Shown piece after piece: positions 27,282 to 37,299 of a stretch of DNA of 57,788 nt. The notes beneath the pieces are model-generated. The model worked only from the letters and a program-made list of their open reading frames with translations. It did no database searches and was not told the origin of the DNA. This stretch comes from Methanobacteriaceae archaeon (GTDB taxonomy: Archaea > Methanobacteriota > Methanobacteria > Methanobacteriales > Methanobacteriaceae), in contig JAUSNX010000011.1 of the NCBI GenBank assembly GCA_030656015.1, forward strand, positions 1 through 57,788. The letters run 5' to 3'. The translations under genes and the position numbers were made by a program. Each line of letters begins with the position of its first letter. Position 1 is the first letter of the stretch.

Positions 27282-28179
27282 GGGAGTTCACCTTTAATAC
27301 CATAAAATCTTTGGATATGACTGTATTTTCAAATATTTTTTGAGCAGATTTTTTAAGATGATTGGATTGTTTATATCTGGTACTTATATGGGTTAAAATT
27401 AATTTTTTTACTTCAGCTTTTTTAGCTACTTCAGCGGCTTCTTTGGCGGTAGAATGCCAGTTTTCAATAGCTTTGTTTTGATCTTCATCACCAAATGTGG
27501 ATTCATGGATTAAAATATCTGCACCTTTGGCAAGCTCAACTAAAGCATCACAGGGCCTTGTATCTCCAGAATATACAACTTTAATACCACTTCTACTTTT
27601 TCCAAGCACTTGCTCAGGATTAATGGTTTTATTTCCTATTTTCACTGGAATTCCACCATGTAATTTGCTAAAATCGGGGCCGGGTTCTATTCCTAGCTCA
27701 ATAGCTTTATCTTTTAAAAATTTAGGCTTCTTTTTTTCAATAATGGAATAAGAAAAATTAGGGACATTATGTTGAGTTTGAATGCATTCAATTTTATATT
27801 CTGGATGGTCTATTACAATTCCATCTTCCACTTCATTAAACGTTATTTCAAAGTTCAGGGAGAAATAACCAAAGTTCATTATCGCTTCTTTTATATTTTG
27901 AATTCCTGGAGGCCCATAAATATCCAGGGATTCTGTTCTACCTCTAAATCCCATTGATTGAATAATTCCTGGAAGCCCTAAGATGTGATCGCCGTGTAAA
28001 TGACTGATAAATATTTTTTTTATTTTCATAGGACTTAATTTGAGATGGGCCATTTGGCGCTGTGTTCCCTCACCACAGTCAAATAATAAAATTTCACCAA
28101 ATGCTTTTAGGGCTATAGAAGCATGATTTCGATGTTTAGTTGGTATTGCTGATGATGTGCCCAAAAAGATGATTTCCAT
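27271..28179 (-). CDS. rnz: Ribonuclease Z (tRNA 3' endonuclease)
   Basis: RNase Z removes 3' trailers from tRNA precursors. The metallo-beta-lactamase fold is clear: MEIIFLGTSSAIPT at the start, zinc motif SHLHGDHILGLPG, the exosite region, VVYSGDTRPCDAL with a metal Asp, and HESTFGDEDQNKA, then LTHISTRY. The frame can start at GTG 28188, but ATG at 28179 is preceded by CAGTGATACAA and matches the family start, giving about 302 residues. First gene of an overlapping operon with mscS and the sortase. Confidence 0.96.
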   Translation of the reverse strand: MEIIFLGTSSAIPTKHRNHASIALKAFGEILLFDCGEGTQRQMAHLKLSPMKIKKIFISHLHGDHILGLPGIIQSMGFRGRTESLDIYGPPGIQNIKEAIMNFGYFSLNFEITFNEVEDGIVIDHPEYKIECIQTQHNVPNFSYSIIEKKKPKFLKDKAIELGIEPGPDFSKLHGGIPVKIGNKTINPEQVLGKSRSGIKVVYSGDTRPCDALVELAKGADILIHESTFGDEDQNKAIENWHSTAKEAAEVAKKAEVKKLILTHISTRYKQSNHLKKSAQKIFENTVISKDFMVLKVNSHGN

Positions 28180-28290
28180 TTGTATCACTGATTATTAAAA
28201 TTATCAAAATTATTTATTTCAATTTATTTCAATCGTCCTTTAAACTATTGAAATCTTTTTTTTTTAAACATAATATTTTTCAAAACATAA

Positions 28291-28360
28291 AAATATTAGA
28301 TTTAATAAAATTATCATTAACTTGTAATGACTTTGAAAATATTAGACTTATTAAACTTAT
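28291..28360. repeat. Imperfect direct repeat in the rnz-nadC divergent promoter region
   Basis: The gap between rnz (minus, from 28179) and nadC (plus, from 28503) is 323 bases without a gene. Two 24-base copies beginning AAATATTAGA (28291 and 28337) match at 21 positions and are 46 bases apart, centre to centre. They could be paired binding sites for a regulator of nadC or rnz, or chance similarity in AT-rich DNA. The rest of the gap holds promoters and nothing else that I can identify. Confidence 0.35.
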
Positions 28361-28502
28361 TATTTAGTAAATAATATATCTAGTTATTATAATCGTTTTG
28401 TAATTGATTTATTATATTTATAAAATTCTAAAAAATTCTTTTATAATAATTTTATTTATCTTATTTGTATATTAATTATTAATATAATTCAAGGTGATGC
28501 AC

Positions 28503-29345
28503 ATGAAGAATGCCTTAAGGCATATGATAGAAGAAGATATTGGCTTTGAAGATATTACTACTAATGCTCTTATTAGTCCGGAACTTGATGCTCGTGCTGA
28601 AATTATTTCTCGAGTGGGGGGAATAATTGCTGGGGTTGATGTTGCTGAAACCATTTTTAATGAATTTGGGTTAAAATATTCTACCTACAAGTCAGATGGC
28701 AATTTAATACATTCCGGTGATGTAATAATGTTAATTGAAGGAAATGCGCGTGTTCTTTTGAGTGTAGAGCGCACGGTACTAAATTTAATGATGAGGATGA
28801 GTGGAATTGCCACCTTAACTGCAAAAATGGTTGCAAAAGCAACGGCAGTTAACAAAAATATTATTATTGCTGGAACTAGAAAAACAACTCCGGGTATTCA
28901 GTTTTTTGAGAAATCCGCCGTTAAATTTGGGGGGGGAGATCCACATCGTTTTAGATTGGATGATTGTGTCATGATAAAGGACAATCACCGGGCTATGGTA
29001 GGGGATATTGATCAGGCCATTAAAATAGTTCGAAAAAATGTTAGTTTTACTAAAAAAATTGAAGTTGAAGTTGAAACCTTGGAAGATGCGATTCTAGCTT
29101 CTAGGGCTGGCGCGGATATTATCATGCTGGATAATATGAAAACTCAAGAAATTGAAATTATCCTAGATGAATTGAATAAACTGGAGCTGCGTGAAAATGT
29201 AATCATAGAAGCTTCTGGTGGGATAAGCCCAGATAACATATCTCAATACGCAAGCACAGGGGTAGATGTAATTTCAATGGGTTTTATTACTCATTCGGCA
29301 CCTTCTATTGATTTAAGTTTGGAAATTACATTTAATGATTTATGA
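28503..29345 (+). CDS. nadC: Nicotinate-nucleotide pyrophosphorylase (carboxylating) NadC
   Basis: NadC turns quinolinate and phosphoribosyl pyrophosphate into nicotinate mononucleotide. Hallmarks: EEDIGFEDITTNALI at the start, VERTVLNLMMRMSGIAT, AGTRKTTPG with the catalytic loop Arg-Lys, RLDDCVMIKDNH, VEVETLEDA, IMLDNM and IEASGGIS. About 280 residues. The frame opens at GTG 28494, but the sequence AAGGTGAT ends just before GCAC and ATG 28503, so this ATG is the likely start. It works with nadA at 23146. Confidence 0.97.
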   Translation: MKNALRHMIEEDIGFEDITTNALISPELDARAEIISRVGGIIAGVDVAETIFNEFGLKYSTYKSDGNLIHSGDVIMLIEGNARVLLSVERTVLNLMMRMSGIATLTAKMVAKATAVNKNIIIAGTRKTTPGIQFFEKSAVKFGGGDPHRFRLDDCVMIKDNHRAMVGDIDQAIKIVRKNVSFTKKIEVEVETLEDAILASRAGADIIMLDNMKTQEIEIILDELNKLELRENVIIEASGGISPDNISQYASTGVDVISMGFITHSAPSIDLSLEITFNDL

Positions 29346-29553
29346 TATTATTATGATGAACAATGGCTTCAATATTTAATTTATTAGCGTTCAAATTATT
29401 ACTTTATATAATTTTTTAGAAAATTTTTTCTTAGAAAATAATGTAAAATGGTTTCGTTTCATTTCATTATAATGCTTTTTCACATAATCTTTTAATAGAT
29501 ATAAGATGATAGTATTAAAAAAATTCAAGCTAACTTGTTAAATTTAGAATACA

Positions 29554-29561
29554 TTTATATA
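29554..29561 (+). promoter_or_regulatory. Candidate TATA box for the acidic histone-fold gene
   Basis: TTTATATA at 29554-29561 is a near-ideal archaeal TATA element. Initiation about 25 bases on (near 29586) would give a 5' leader of about 108 nt before the ATG at 29694. The 348-base gap from the end of nadC to this ATG otherwise holds only AT-rich spacer, with no RNA or coding frame that I can support. Confidence 0.5.
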
Positions 29562-29693
29562 GTTTGGGATTTATAATTAATATTGATACTTATAGTAATA
29601 ACAAAGCAGATTTCTTGAATTTAGATTCAATTAAATTGTTTTTTAATTGGATTGAATTTAATGAATTCTAATTTATTTTTGGAGAGAAATAAT

Positions 29694-30260
29694 ATGATTG
29701 ATGAGATGAATGATATGTTAAATCAAGAGTATGATATTGATGAACTAGAAGAAGAGGAAAATGGGGATTTTGAAACTTCTGAAACTTCTGAAGAAAAATC
29801 TAGAGATTCAGAAGTAACCTCTGATGATAAAGAATCCAATGATGAATTGGATGAAGAATCTGATGAATCTGTCGAGGGTTCTGAAGATGAATTGGATGAG
29901 GAATCAGAGGGCCTACCTTTTGCTAAAGCCGAAGTTGTTCGTCTCATGAAACAGCATTTGGACAACGACAAAATGATTCGTGAAAGGGTAAAGGTTGAAA
30001 TGAACCGATTCTTAGGTGAAGTCCTAGAACGAGTTTGTGCTCAATTAAATGAATATCCTTACACTACTGTTGAGTACGAAATGTTAAAAGAGTCCATTTA
30101 TCCTTATCAGAATATTTCTAGAATAAATCAGGAAAAAGAAAGGATTTTAATGCACTTGGATGCTATTAAAGCTGATTGTGATGCTCTGAGTATGGATGTT
30201 AGAAGTACTCTAAAATTAAAAGATGTTAATGAAGAAGACGAACATTTTAATCGGGTTTAA
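29694..30260 (+). CDS. Acidic-tailed protein with a histone-like fold
   Basis: A 188-residue protein. Residues 1-72 are a Glu/Asp/Ser-rich, almost certainly disordered tail. Residues about 73-138 resemble an archaeal histone: [13 protein letters not shown] (like the L-P-x-A ... R-x-x-K of helix 1), a long helix 2 (about 93-119), and [12 protein letters not shown] in place of the K-T-I-K-A-E-D loop and helix 3. A further helix (140-173) looks coiled-coil. The strong negative charge argues against simple DNA wrapping. Start chosen at 29694 because GGAGAGAAATAAT precedes it; the frame opens at 29652. Histone similarity is by eye only. Confidence 0.7.
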   Translation: MIDEMNDMLNQEYDIDELEEEENGDFETSETSEEKSRDSEVTSDDKESNDELDEESDESVEGSEDELDEESEGLPFAKAEVVRLMKQHLDNDKMIRERVKVEMNRFLGEVLERVCAQLNEYPYTTVEYEMLKESIYPYQNISRINQEKERILMHLDAIKADCDALSMDVRSTLKLKDVNEEDEHFNRV

Positions 30261-30387
30261 ATAATTAAATATATTTGTTAAATCTTTTTTCTTCTTTAAT
30301 CTTATTTTAACTTTTTTTAAATCTAATTTTTAAATATTATTTATTTTATAAATAAAAATATTTGGTTGATTATTTTAGGATTATTAT

Positions 30388-30966
30388 TCAATCTACTTCG
30401 CTCTGTTCAAAAGTGGCAAAACCAGTCTTTAGATCTTTTATTTCATCTGGTTTCAATTCTCTTTTTGAAGCATTGGGGTGTGCGATGAAACTCTGACCAA
30501 AAGGATCTTCTAGGACTATTTCAACTATTTTATCTCCTGATCGAACTTTTTCCAAATTTTTAAGTATTAACTTGGCGTTTTTTTGAGATTCTTCATCATC
30601 ATCAAAAAGATTGAGGGCTGTTTTAACTGCTCCTTGGAACCGTTCTATAACACCTTCTACGTTTGAGACATATCCTAAAGATTTAGGTCCAGGTTCTACT
30701 TTTAGTCCCAGTTCAGGAACACTTAAAGTTGCAGATTGAGATTTAACAACTCGGGCATTCATGCTGTCCTTTTTAACTTCTATAGAATATCGAACGGGAT
30801 CCTTTTGATCCAGACATATTATGTCTGTATGACGATAACCACAGGATTCACATAATACCACAGATTCCATTATCTCTCCAAAGTAAGGGATTTCTTCTGT
30901 CCGACTAATTACTTCCATGCATTTTTCTGTATGGCATACTGGACAGTCAACTTTCATTTTTTCCAA
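30388..30966 (-). CDS. ZPR1-type zinc finger protein
   Basis: A 192-residue archaeal ZPR1-domain protein. The N-terminal zinc finger has C8-x2-C11 and C39-x2-C42, with the family segment [24 protein letters not shown]. The rest forms the ZPR1 beta domain, ending in [18 protein letters not shown]. Eukaryotic ZPR1 binds translation elongation factor 1A and acts as its folding chaperone; the archaeal role is probably similar but unproven. A TTG start at 30966 is supported by AAAGGAGAGTAAAATA. Convergent with the histone-fold gene. Confidence 0.9.
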   Translation of the reverse strand: MEKMKVDCPVCHTEKCMEVISRTEEIPYFGEIMESVVLCESCGYRHTDIICLDQKDPVRYSIEVKKDSMNARVVKSQSATLSVPELGLKVEPGPKSLGYVSNVEGVIERFQGAVKTALNLFDDDEESQKNAKLILKNLEKVRSGDKIVEIVLEDPFGQSFIAHPNASKRELKPDEIKDLKTGFATFEQSEVD

Positions 30967-31062
30967 TATTTTACTCTCCTTTAGAACTTAATAGATAATT
31001 TTAAGGGGTTTATTAATTTAATTCAAGATTTATTGATATTTTTTAATTTTTTATATTAAAAA

Positions 31063-32058
31063 TTAGGCATTGGTGTTATTTTCATCAACACCATCTTCAT
31101 AGTCTTTTTGCTGTTTAAATAGCAGTCCACTTTTATCTAAATCATCCACCATTTTTTCTAAAGTCTCCATATCGGGTGCACATATTCTGTGGCTGTGAAC
31201 ATTGTTAGATAGTTCATAAAGCTTTTCTAGGTCTTTCTTACGTTTTGGATTTTGATTCAATTGATCAACAAATCTTTTTGCTTCTCTTGGATCATAAACA
31301 TTTACTTTTCTTCTTAAAGGTTCTCCAAAGCCGGGAAGGAAGTAAGAAACATCCACTATTCTTCCACCATACTTATTTAAGACTATGTTAATTTCTTCAT
31401 TTAACTTATCCACGGAATGTTTTAAAATCATTTCTTTACAAATTTCTCTTATAATGGATAACATTCTTTTAAGAGTACATTCAATGCTCTGATTATTGAT
31501 TACAGGAACAACATGTTCATTAGCCTTTTCTACGAGATAATTATGGATTATTCTGTTTTCTTTGAAATATTCCAAGTGTTTTCCGCCCCGCTTTATTTTC
31601 ATGGCCCTTTTTACGAATCTTTCTTTATGAACATTTTCATCAGCAGATAAAATGAAAAAGTGTATGGATGCATCATCTTTGAACTTTTCAATATTTACTA
31701 ATCCTGGAACCAGGTGAACTCCTTCAATCACAACATCATCAAAATCATCCACTGCTCTTTTTATAACTTTTTCAATAGCTGGAATTACAAATGAAGCGTG
31801 TTCTTCAAAACCAGCTTTAATCAAATCTTTTTTATTATCTTTAAATTTTTCTTTATTTCTTAGGGTAGTATATGCATCAAAAGAAGATTTGTGTAGTGCA
31901 GGGGCATACTCTGGCCCTATAATTCCTCTAACAATTTCTCTAATAAAGTCAGTTTCAATAAGGTGTTTTATGCCTAACTCTTTGGCCAACTCAGAAGCTA
32001 CAGTAGATTTTCCAATTCCAGAAGCACTTCCAATTAATATTACATAGGGCTTTTTCAA
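31063..32058 (-). CDS. pgk2: 2-phosphoglycerate kinase
   Basis: This enzyme makes 2,3-diphosphoglycerate, the precursor of cyclic 2,3-diphosphoglycerate, a solute typical of Methanobacteriales. The P-loop [10 protein letters not shown] lies near the N-terminus, followed by a kinase domain with [12 protein letters not shown] and [11 protein letters not shown]. The C-terminal 120 residues are family-specific. The frame opens at TTG 32073, but GGGGAGT lies six bases before an in-frame TTG at 32058 which directly precedes KKPYVILIG, so I take that as start (331 residues). It is followed downstream by ZPR1 on the same strand. Confidence 0.9.
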   Translation of the reverse strand: MKKPYVILIGSASGIGKSTVASELAKELGIKHLIETDFIREIVRGIIGPEYAPALHKSSFDAYTTLRNKEKFKDNKKDLIKAGFEEHASFVIPAIEKVIKRAVDDFDDVVIEGVHLVPGLVNIEKFKDDASIHFFILSADENVHKERFVKRAMKIKRGGKHLEYFKENRIIHNYLVEKANEHVVPVINNQSIECTLKRMLSIIREICKEMILKHSVDKLNEEINIVLNKYGGRIVDVSYFLPGFGEPLRRKVNVYDPREAKRFVDQLNQNPKRKKDLEKLYELSNNVHSHRICAPDMETLEKMVDDLDKSGLLFKQQKDYEDGVDENNTNA

Positions 32059-32257
32059 ATTATTACTCCCCAAACTGTGATTAAAATTATTAGTATTAAA
32101 TAAATAATTATTTATTACAATTACTTTAAACTTTATAATTAGTATAATTAACGATTTAAAATTAAATAAAATGAAAAATTAGCAATAAAAAAGATTCAAT
32201 TAAAAATAACAAATATAATGATTTAAAATAATAATTTATTAAATAAAATATTTGTTA

Positions 32258-32605
32258 TTATGTTAACAGATCTTTTACCCTCTCTGCACTTCTCCTCATT
32301 TCAATTCGGATAAGTCCCAGATTAATATCGACGTCAGTAATAAGAACCAAAATTCCTTCACCCGAATCGATCATCAATGTTTTTCCTCTAGTTCCTTCAA
32401 TCATTACTTGTTCTAGGGGTTCATGTTTCATTTCTTCTGCAGACCGCTCTGCTGTACCAAAAACCGCAGATGACATAGCTGCAACTAATTCAGAATCTAT
32501 ATCTGAAGGCACCTCAGTTTCAATAATCAGACCGTCTTTTCCTACAACCAAAGAACCATTTACCCCGTTGATCCTACCTAAATCTTTAAGTATCCTCGCT
32601 ATCAT
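32258..32605 (-). CDS. Roadblock/LC7-domain protein (MglB-like)
   Basis: A 115-residue single-domain Roadblock/LC7 protein. Features are the N-terminal helix [21 protein letters not shown], strand GLIIETEVP, helix [22 protein letters not shown], and the last strands [19 protein letters not shown]. Such proteins dimerise and regulate Ras-like GTPases (MglA/MglB) or act as scaffolds. No GTPase is encoded here, but SepF and MinD genes are close. GGAGGCATTAGA precedes the ATG. It is divergent from the DUF1611 gene, so the two may share a regulatory region of 135 bases. Confidence 0.9.
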   Translation of the reverse strand: MIARILKDLGRINGVNGSLVVGKDGLIIETEVPSDIDSELVAAMSSAVFGTAERSAEEMKHEPLEQVMIEGTRGKTLMIDSGEGILVLITDVDINLGLIRIEMRRSAERVKDLLT

Positions 32606-32740
32606 TCTAATGCCTCCATCACTAAATAGATTATTTTCCTTAAAGTATATATGCTTTAATCATTTATTAATATAAATAAGAATTAATAAGTAATTAAACT
32701 TTCTATTTGATTTCATTATAATTATCTAAGGAGTGATTCT

Positions 32741-33796
32741 TTGTACATAGTATCTTCTGTGGAAGAACTTCAAAACCTTAATCCATTCATTGTCATAGGA
32801 TGCGGAGGTGGAGGAGAAAAGTTTTCTAATTTTGAAGGCGTAGAGGCAGTTGGATTTGTAGATGACAATCCTTCTAAACATGGAAAACTTTTCTGTGGAT
32901 TTTCAGTCTCCTCTGACTTAATTGGCTTATTAAATGAAACAGAAGCTAAAAGCGTGGCCATAATGTTGCCTATAGGTGCTGAGGGTTCCGCATTGAAATA
33001 TGCAGTTCAGGCAATAAATGAAGGAAAAAATGTGGTTACTTCATTCCGGTCTTTATCTGTGGCTGAAAATACAGCTCTTTTGAAGTTTGCTGAGCAAAAA
33101 AATGTTTTAATTAAGGAAATAAGCCCTAGATTAGATACTATAGATAACTTATTTGGTGTTGCACCATCCAAATGTTGTGAAATGCTACCTAAGATTAATT
33201 ATCAACATAAAACTCCAGTAGTATATGTGGGTGGAACATCACAGGAATGTGGTAAAAGAACTACAACTCGTTTGCTTGGAAAAGCTGCTATGGATGCTGG
33301 CATGGAAGTTGGTGTAATTTCAACTGATGAAATGGGATTAGAACAACCTGTAGATCTTAATTTCCGAGCAGGGAGTTTATCCGTAATGGATATTGCTTCT
33401 TCAATCATAGGTTCAATTAAATATTTGGAAGATGAAAAAAATCCAGATATTATTTTTGTTGAAAGCCAATCCAGCTTGACTGAACTGGGTAATCCACACC
33501 CTAGGGGTTTATCGGCTTCTATTTTAATAGGTTCTTCACCAGAGGTTTCAGTTTTATGTCACCGGCCAAACCACCCTTATCGACAACCTAGGGGTGTCTT
33601 GGATGAGATAAGAGCTATTGAATCTGTAGAGCCCACAAAAGTTGTTGGAATTTCTCTTAATTTGAGGAATGTGGATGCAAAAGGACAAATTGAGAAATAT
33701 GAATCGGAATATGGGCTTCCAGCTGTTGATGTAAAAAATGGTGGCTCTTCACAGTTATTAAATGTAATTATTGATTTTTTAGGGGAGATTAAATGA
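32741..33796 (+). CDS. DUF1611-family P-loop protein
   Basis: A 351-residue protein of the DUF1611 (COG3367) type. The N-terminal half is Rossmann-like, starting [16 protein letters not shown] (16-31). The C-terminal half has a P-loop-like segment [16 protein letters not shown] (164-179), then [12 protein letters not shown] and [10 protein letters not shown]. Bacterial relatives act on N-acyl amino acids with cofactors, but the archaeal role is unknown. Start is TTG, preceded by AAGGAGTGATTC. Its stop codon overlaps the SepF start (ATGA), so the two are translationally coupled, hinting at a shared process. Confidence 0.8.
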   Translation: MYIVSSVEELQNLNPFIVIGCGGGGEKFSNFEGVEAVGFVDDNPSKHGKLFCGFSVSSDLIGLLNETEAKSVAIMLPIGAEGSALKYAVQAINEGKNVVTSFRSLSVAENTALLKFAEQKNVLIKEISPRLDTIDNLFGVAPSKCCEMLPKINYQHKTPVVYVGGTSQECGKRTTTRLLGKAAMDAGMEVGVISTDEMGLEQPVDLNFRAGSLSVMDIASSIIGSIKYLEDEKNPDIIFVESQSSLTELGNPHPRGLSASILIGSSPEVSVLCHRPNHPYRQPRGVLDEIRAIESVEPTKVVGISLNLRNVDAKGQIEKYESEYGLPAVDVKNGGSSQLLNVIIDFLGEIK

Positions 33797-34152
33797 AGGA
33801 TATGATGGATTTTGTTAAGAAAAACCTGGGCTTAGATGAGGATGAAAAAGAAAAAGAAGATCCTGATACAATAATTGTTCCTGAGCATTCATTTTATGAG
33901 ATTATATTAATGAAAGCTAAGAACATGGATGATATTGACTACGCTATAAATCAGATATCTGAAGAAAAGAACCCTATTATTCTGGATATGAGTTATTTGG
34001 AAAATGAACTTCCTGAAGATTTTCAGTTAGCTGGTGAAAAGCTCAATGATCTACGTAAAAGAATTGGTGTGGAAGTTATACTTCTTTGTAAAAATGGGAA
34101 AAATGTTTTAATTATTACTCCTCCTGAAATAAAACTCATAAGGAAAGATTAA
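33793..34152 (+). CDS. sepF: Cell division protein SepF (archaeal FtsZ membrane anchor)
   Basis: Archaeal SepF tethers FtsZ to the membrane at the division site. The 119-residue protein has the expected layout: an N-terminal amphipathic helix ([14 protein letters not shown]) for membrane binding, an acidic linker (15-25), and the SepF core (about 27-115) with [20 protein letters not shown] and [16 protein letters not shown]. Length is typical. It overlaps the DUF1611 stop by four bases. FtsZ itself is not in the window. MinD and two unknown partners follow downstream. Confidence 0.92.
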   Translation: MKDMMDFVKKNLGLDEDEKEKEDPDTIIVPEHSFYEIILMKAKNMDDIDYAINQISEEKNPIILDMSYLENELPEDFQLAGEKLNDLRKRIGVEVILLCKNGKNVLIITPPEIKLIRKD

Positions 34153-34259
34153 AACATGATTTTGATTATGAATGTTTAACATTCAAATTATTGATTTAAA
34201 TTCTAATGGGGGGATTTATATTATTTATTTAATTCTCTCCATATATACGGGGTAGAGAA

Positions 34260-35282
34260 ATGGAATTACCAATTACTAAACCTTCTCAGGTTTCTTATGC
34301 AGATGAGCTTGAATTTTCAGATCTTATGGAAAAAATGTATGAAAAAAGCTATGATGGTTTTATTCGTATTACTCATGGTTCTGAAGAGGGTTATATTCTT
34401 TTTGAAGATGGGCAACCAGTTGCAGCTTCTTATGATCGTTTTTTAAAAAATGAAGCTGTGATCAAAATAGAAAAAGCTATGGAAAAGAGCGATAGTTTAA
34501 TTGAAGTTTTTGATTTGAAACCATCTCAAATAAGCTATTTAATGGACTTAAACAAGGCTTATAAGATTGAAAAGGAGCAACCCAGTCCAAAATTATCTTC
34601 TTCTGATATGGAAGGAGATACTAATGAAGATGATTTGGATTATGATGATGGATTATTCAATCCTAAAGAGGCCAGCTATCGTCAGCCAATTGCTAAGATT
34701 GAAGCAGAAGAAAGGGCAGAATATGACCGAAAACAAGAATTTTCTTCAAAATCTGAAAAACAAATGCCTGTTAATGAACCTTTAGTTGAGGCGGAGGTTG
34801 TTAAGGAGCCTGTTGTTGAGTCTGAACCTGAATTGGATATTGATGAAATCGAAGAAGAAGAAGCAATTCCTATTGATCGTGAAGAACTCATGAAAAAATA
34901 TGGGCTAAAGGATATTCAGGAAGAAGAGGTTGATAAGGTCTTAGATACCTACAAAGGGGGAACTGTCAGCAGCAGTGACTTGGAAAAGATTGAACTGACT
35001 TTAATGAACAGAATAAAACAATCTGTCATGGCAGTACCTAAAATTAAGGGTACTGAAGTCATGGTATTCTTAGAGAACACTCGTGAATTAGGTGGTAAAA
35101 TAAAAATAATATCCGAATATGAAGGAAAAGGTCTTTTTTCTAGGATCATGGGTGAATCTAAAGTTATAGAAAATCTAAAATATCAAGTTTTGGATATTGT
35201 GGAAATGGAGATACGTAAAAGTTTTAGAGAGTATCCACAAATTGTAGAGAATTTTGATATTAATATTGAAATTGTTCACTAA
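34260..35282 (+). CDS. DUF2226-type protein with acidic linker
   Basis: A 340-residue soluble protein. The N-terminal domain (1-105) has FSDLMEKMYEKSYDGFIRI and GYILFEDGQPVAASYD, resembling the DUF2226 domain of methanogens. Residues 110-205 are an acidic, low-complexity linker. The C-terminal 135 residues (REELMKKYGLKDIQEEE onward) form a helix-strand domain ending FDINIEIVH. No catalytic motif. Position between sepF and minD, and the same orientation, suggest a role in division or positioning; that is an inference. GGGTAGAGAA precedes the ATG. Confidence 0.75.
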   Translation: MELPITKPSQVSYADELEFSDLMEKMYEKSYDGFIRITHGSEEGYILFEDGQPVAASYDRFLKNEAVIKIEKAMEKSDSLIEVFDLKPSQISYLMDLNKAYKIEKEQPSPKLSSSDMEGDTNEDDLDYDDGLFNPKEASYRQPIAKIEAEERAEYDRKQEFSSKSEKQMPVNEPLVEAEVVKEPVVESEPELDIDEIEEEEAIPIDREELMKKYGLKDIQEEEVDKVLDTYKGGTVSSSDLEKIELTLMNRIKQSVMAVPKIKGTEVMVFLENTRELGGKIKIISEYEGKGLFSRIMGESKVIENLKYQVLDIVEMEIRKSFREYPQIVENFDINIEIVH

Positions 35283-35523
35283 TAATTAATAATTTAAAAT
35301 ACTTTTTCTATTATTTTTATATTTTAGATGATTAATTTGAATTTTTATATTTTTAATATTCATTGATTTTTTGCTTTTGCATCGTTTATTTCCAATCAAT
35401 GACTTAAGTTATAGATGACTATTTAAGTATTGAGATATCTATAAATTATTATAATATCGTTATATTGATTCAAAGCTATTTGAATTCACAAATATTTATG
35501 AGAGAGTAATCAGGAGGTATTAA

Positions 35524-36303
35524 ATGACCAGGGTTATTACTGTTGCTTCAGGTAAAGGAGGGGTTGGTAAAACAACCATCACTGCCAACCTGGGAGTTTC
35601 ACTATCTACTTTTGGGGAAAGTGTAGTGGTTTTAGATGCAGATATCGCAATGGCGAATCTGGAACTTATTTTAGGTATGGAAGGAAAATCAGTAACTTTA
35701 CATGAAGTACTGGCTGGTGAAGCTTCAATAGAAGATGCGATTTATGAGGGACCTAGTGGGGTTAGAGTTGTACCTGCAGGTATATCTTTAGAGGGCCTTC
35801 GAAATGTTAAATTAGACCGTTTAGAAGATGCATTATCTAGATTAATGGAAGGTACTGATATTTTATTAATTGATGCTCCCGCTGGATTGGAAAAAGATGC
35901 ACTTGCAGCATTGGCTGCTGCAGATGAGCTTATATTAGTCACTACTCCTGAAGTACCGTCTATAAGTGACGCACTCAAAACTAAAATTATTGCCACAAAG
36001 CTTGGTGTGAATATCATTGGTGTTGTAATCAATCGGGAACAGCATGATAGGACCTTTTTGACTGTTGATGAGGTTGAAACAATTCTAGAAGTTCCAGTAA
36101 TTGCTGTAATTCCCGATGATCACGAAGTGAGTAGGGCTGCGGCTTTTGGTGAACCAATTGTTCTTAAAAATCCAAAATCTCCTACATCTAATGCTATAAT
36201 GAAATTAGCAGCAGACTTGATTGGAGAACATTACCACCCAATAGAACCAGATAAAAAAGGTGTTATTATCAAGTTAATTGATGGTTTAATGGGCAGAAGA
36301 TAA
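35524..36303 (+). CDS. minD: MinD-type ParA-family ATPase
   Basis: A 259-residue MinD/ParA-like ATPase that should dimerise with ATP. The deviant Walker A is KGGVGKTT (11-18), Walker A' is [16 protein letters not shown], and Walker B is [22 protein letters not shown] follows. The last 15 residues ([14 protein letters not shown]) look like an amphipathic membrane-targeting helix as in bacterial MinD. MinC/MinE are absent. In other archaea MinD-like ATPases position polar or surface structures. A strong ribosome site (CAGGAGGTATTAA) precedes ATG. Neighbouring sepF makes a division role attractive. Confidence 0.93.
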   Translation: MTRVITVASGKGGVGKTTITANLGVSLSTFGESVVVLDADIAMANLELILGMEGKSVTLHEVLAGEASIEDAIYEGPSGVRVVPAGISLEGLRNVKLDRLEDALSRLMEGTDILLIDAPAGLEKDALAALAAADELILVTTPEVPSISDALKTKIIATKLGVNIIGVVINREQHDRTFLTVDEVETILEVPVIAVIPDDHEVSRAAAFGEPIVLKNPKSPTSNAIMKLAADLIGEHYHPIEPDKKGVIIKLIDGLMGRR

Positions 36304-36385
36304 TTTAAATCTTTTAATCATATTATTTTATTTCTTTTTTATTTTGAGATCGTTTTTTTTATTTAATTAGTTTTCAGGTGTAATT

Positions 36386-37231
36386 TTGAAATTAGACGTT
36401 GTTTCCGTAGGCACATGCAATATGGATTTTATTTTAAAAGTTCCAAAATTTGTTGAACTTGATGGAGAAATGTATATTGAAGAAGTTAAAAAGATTCCGG
36501 GGGGTTCAGCCTTAAATTTCGCAATTAAAACCTCTTTAAATGGATTAAATTCAGGAATAATTGCTAAAATTGGAAATGACTATCATGGTGAAATCATACT
36601 TGATAAACTCTCTAAAAGAGGTATTGAGACTTCCAGGATAGAAAAAATAGATGATTCTACCGGTATGGCTTTTATTAGTGTTGATGGTAGCGGAAAAAGA
36701 TCTATTTACTCATTCATGGGAGCAAATGAAAAATTAAATCTTTCTAAAGATGATTTGGACTATATAAAATCTGCTGAAATGATTTATCTTGGTGGAACGT
36801 ACTGGGAAGTTGCTTATGCTGCAGCCAAACATTCTAATAAGTTATGTTTTGCACCGGGGGCCCTACTTTCTACTTTCGGATTGGATAAGCTGGAACCAGT
36901 ATTAGCTAACACCGATATATTATTTTTGAATGAAAAAGAAGTTAAAATATTAACTGGCTTGGAATTAAATAAAGGAATAGATCTTTTAATTGAGAATGGT
37001 ATTCCCTTAGTGGTAATAACTTTAGGGGATAAAGGTTCTATTTTACACAACAAAAAAGAAATAATTAAATGTCCTGCTAAAATTGTTCCGGTGATAGATA
37101 CTACTGGGGCAGGTGATGCTTTTGCAGCAGGGTTTATATCTCAATGGCTGAAGAAAAAATCGCTAAATTCCTGTTTAAAATTTGCCACTTCATCTGCAGC
37201 AGAGTGTATTGGTAAATTAGGTGGCATTTAA
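36386..37231 (+). CDS. PfkB/ribokinase-family sugar kinase
   Basis: A 281-residue carbohydrate kinase of the PfkB family. The N-terminal signature is PGGSALNFAIKTSLNG (about 38-53) and the C-terminal one DTTGAGDAFAAGF, with the catalytic Asp. It phosphorylates a sugar, nucleoside or related alcohol; the substrate is not evident. The start is TTG at 36386, preceded by CAGGTGTAATT. It follows minD after 82 bases in the same direction but probably has its own promoter. Confidence 0.9.
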   Translation: MKLDVVSVGTCNMDFILKVPKFVELDGEMYIEEVKKIPGGSALNFAIKTSLNGLNSGIIAKIGNDYHGEIILDKLSKRGIETSRIEKIDDSTGMAFISVDGSGKRSIYSFMGANEKLNLSKDDLDYIKSAEMIYLGGTYWEVAYAAAKHSNKLCFAPGALLSTFGLDKLEPVLANTDILFLNEKEVKILTGLELNKGIDLLIENGIPLVVITLGDKGSILHNKKEIIKCPAKIVPVIDTTGAGDAFAAGFISQWLKKKSLNSCLKFATSSAAECIGKLGGI

Positions 37232-37299
37232 ATTTTTTAAAGCTGAATTTTATTATTAAATTATGGATTTTTCATTTTAAGTTATTTTTTTATAAATGT

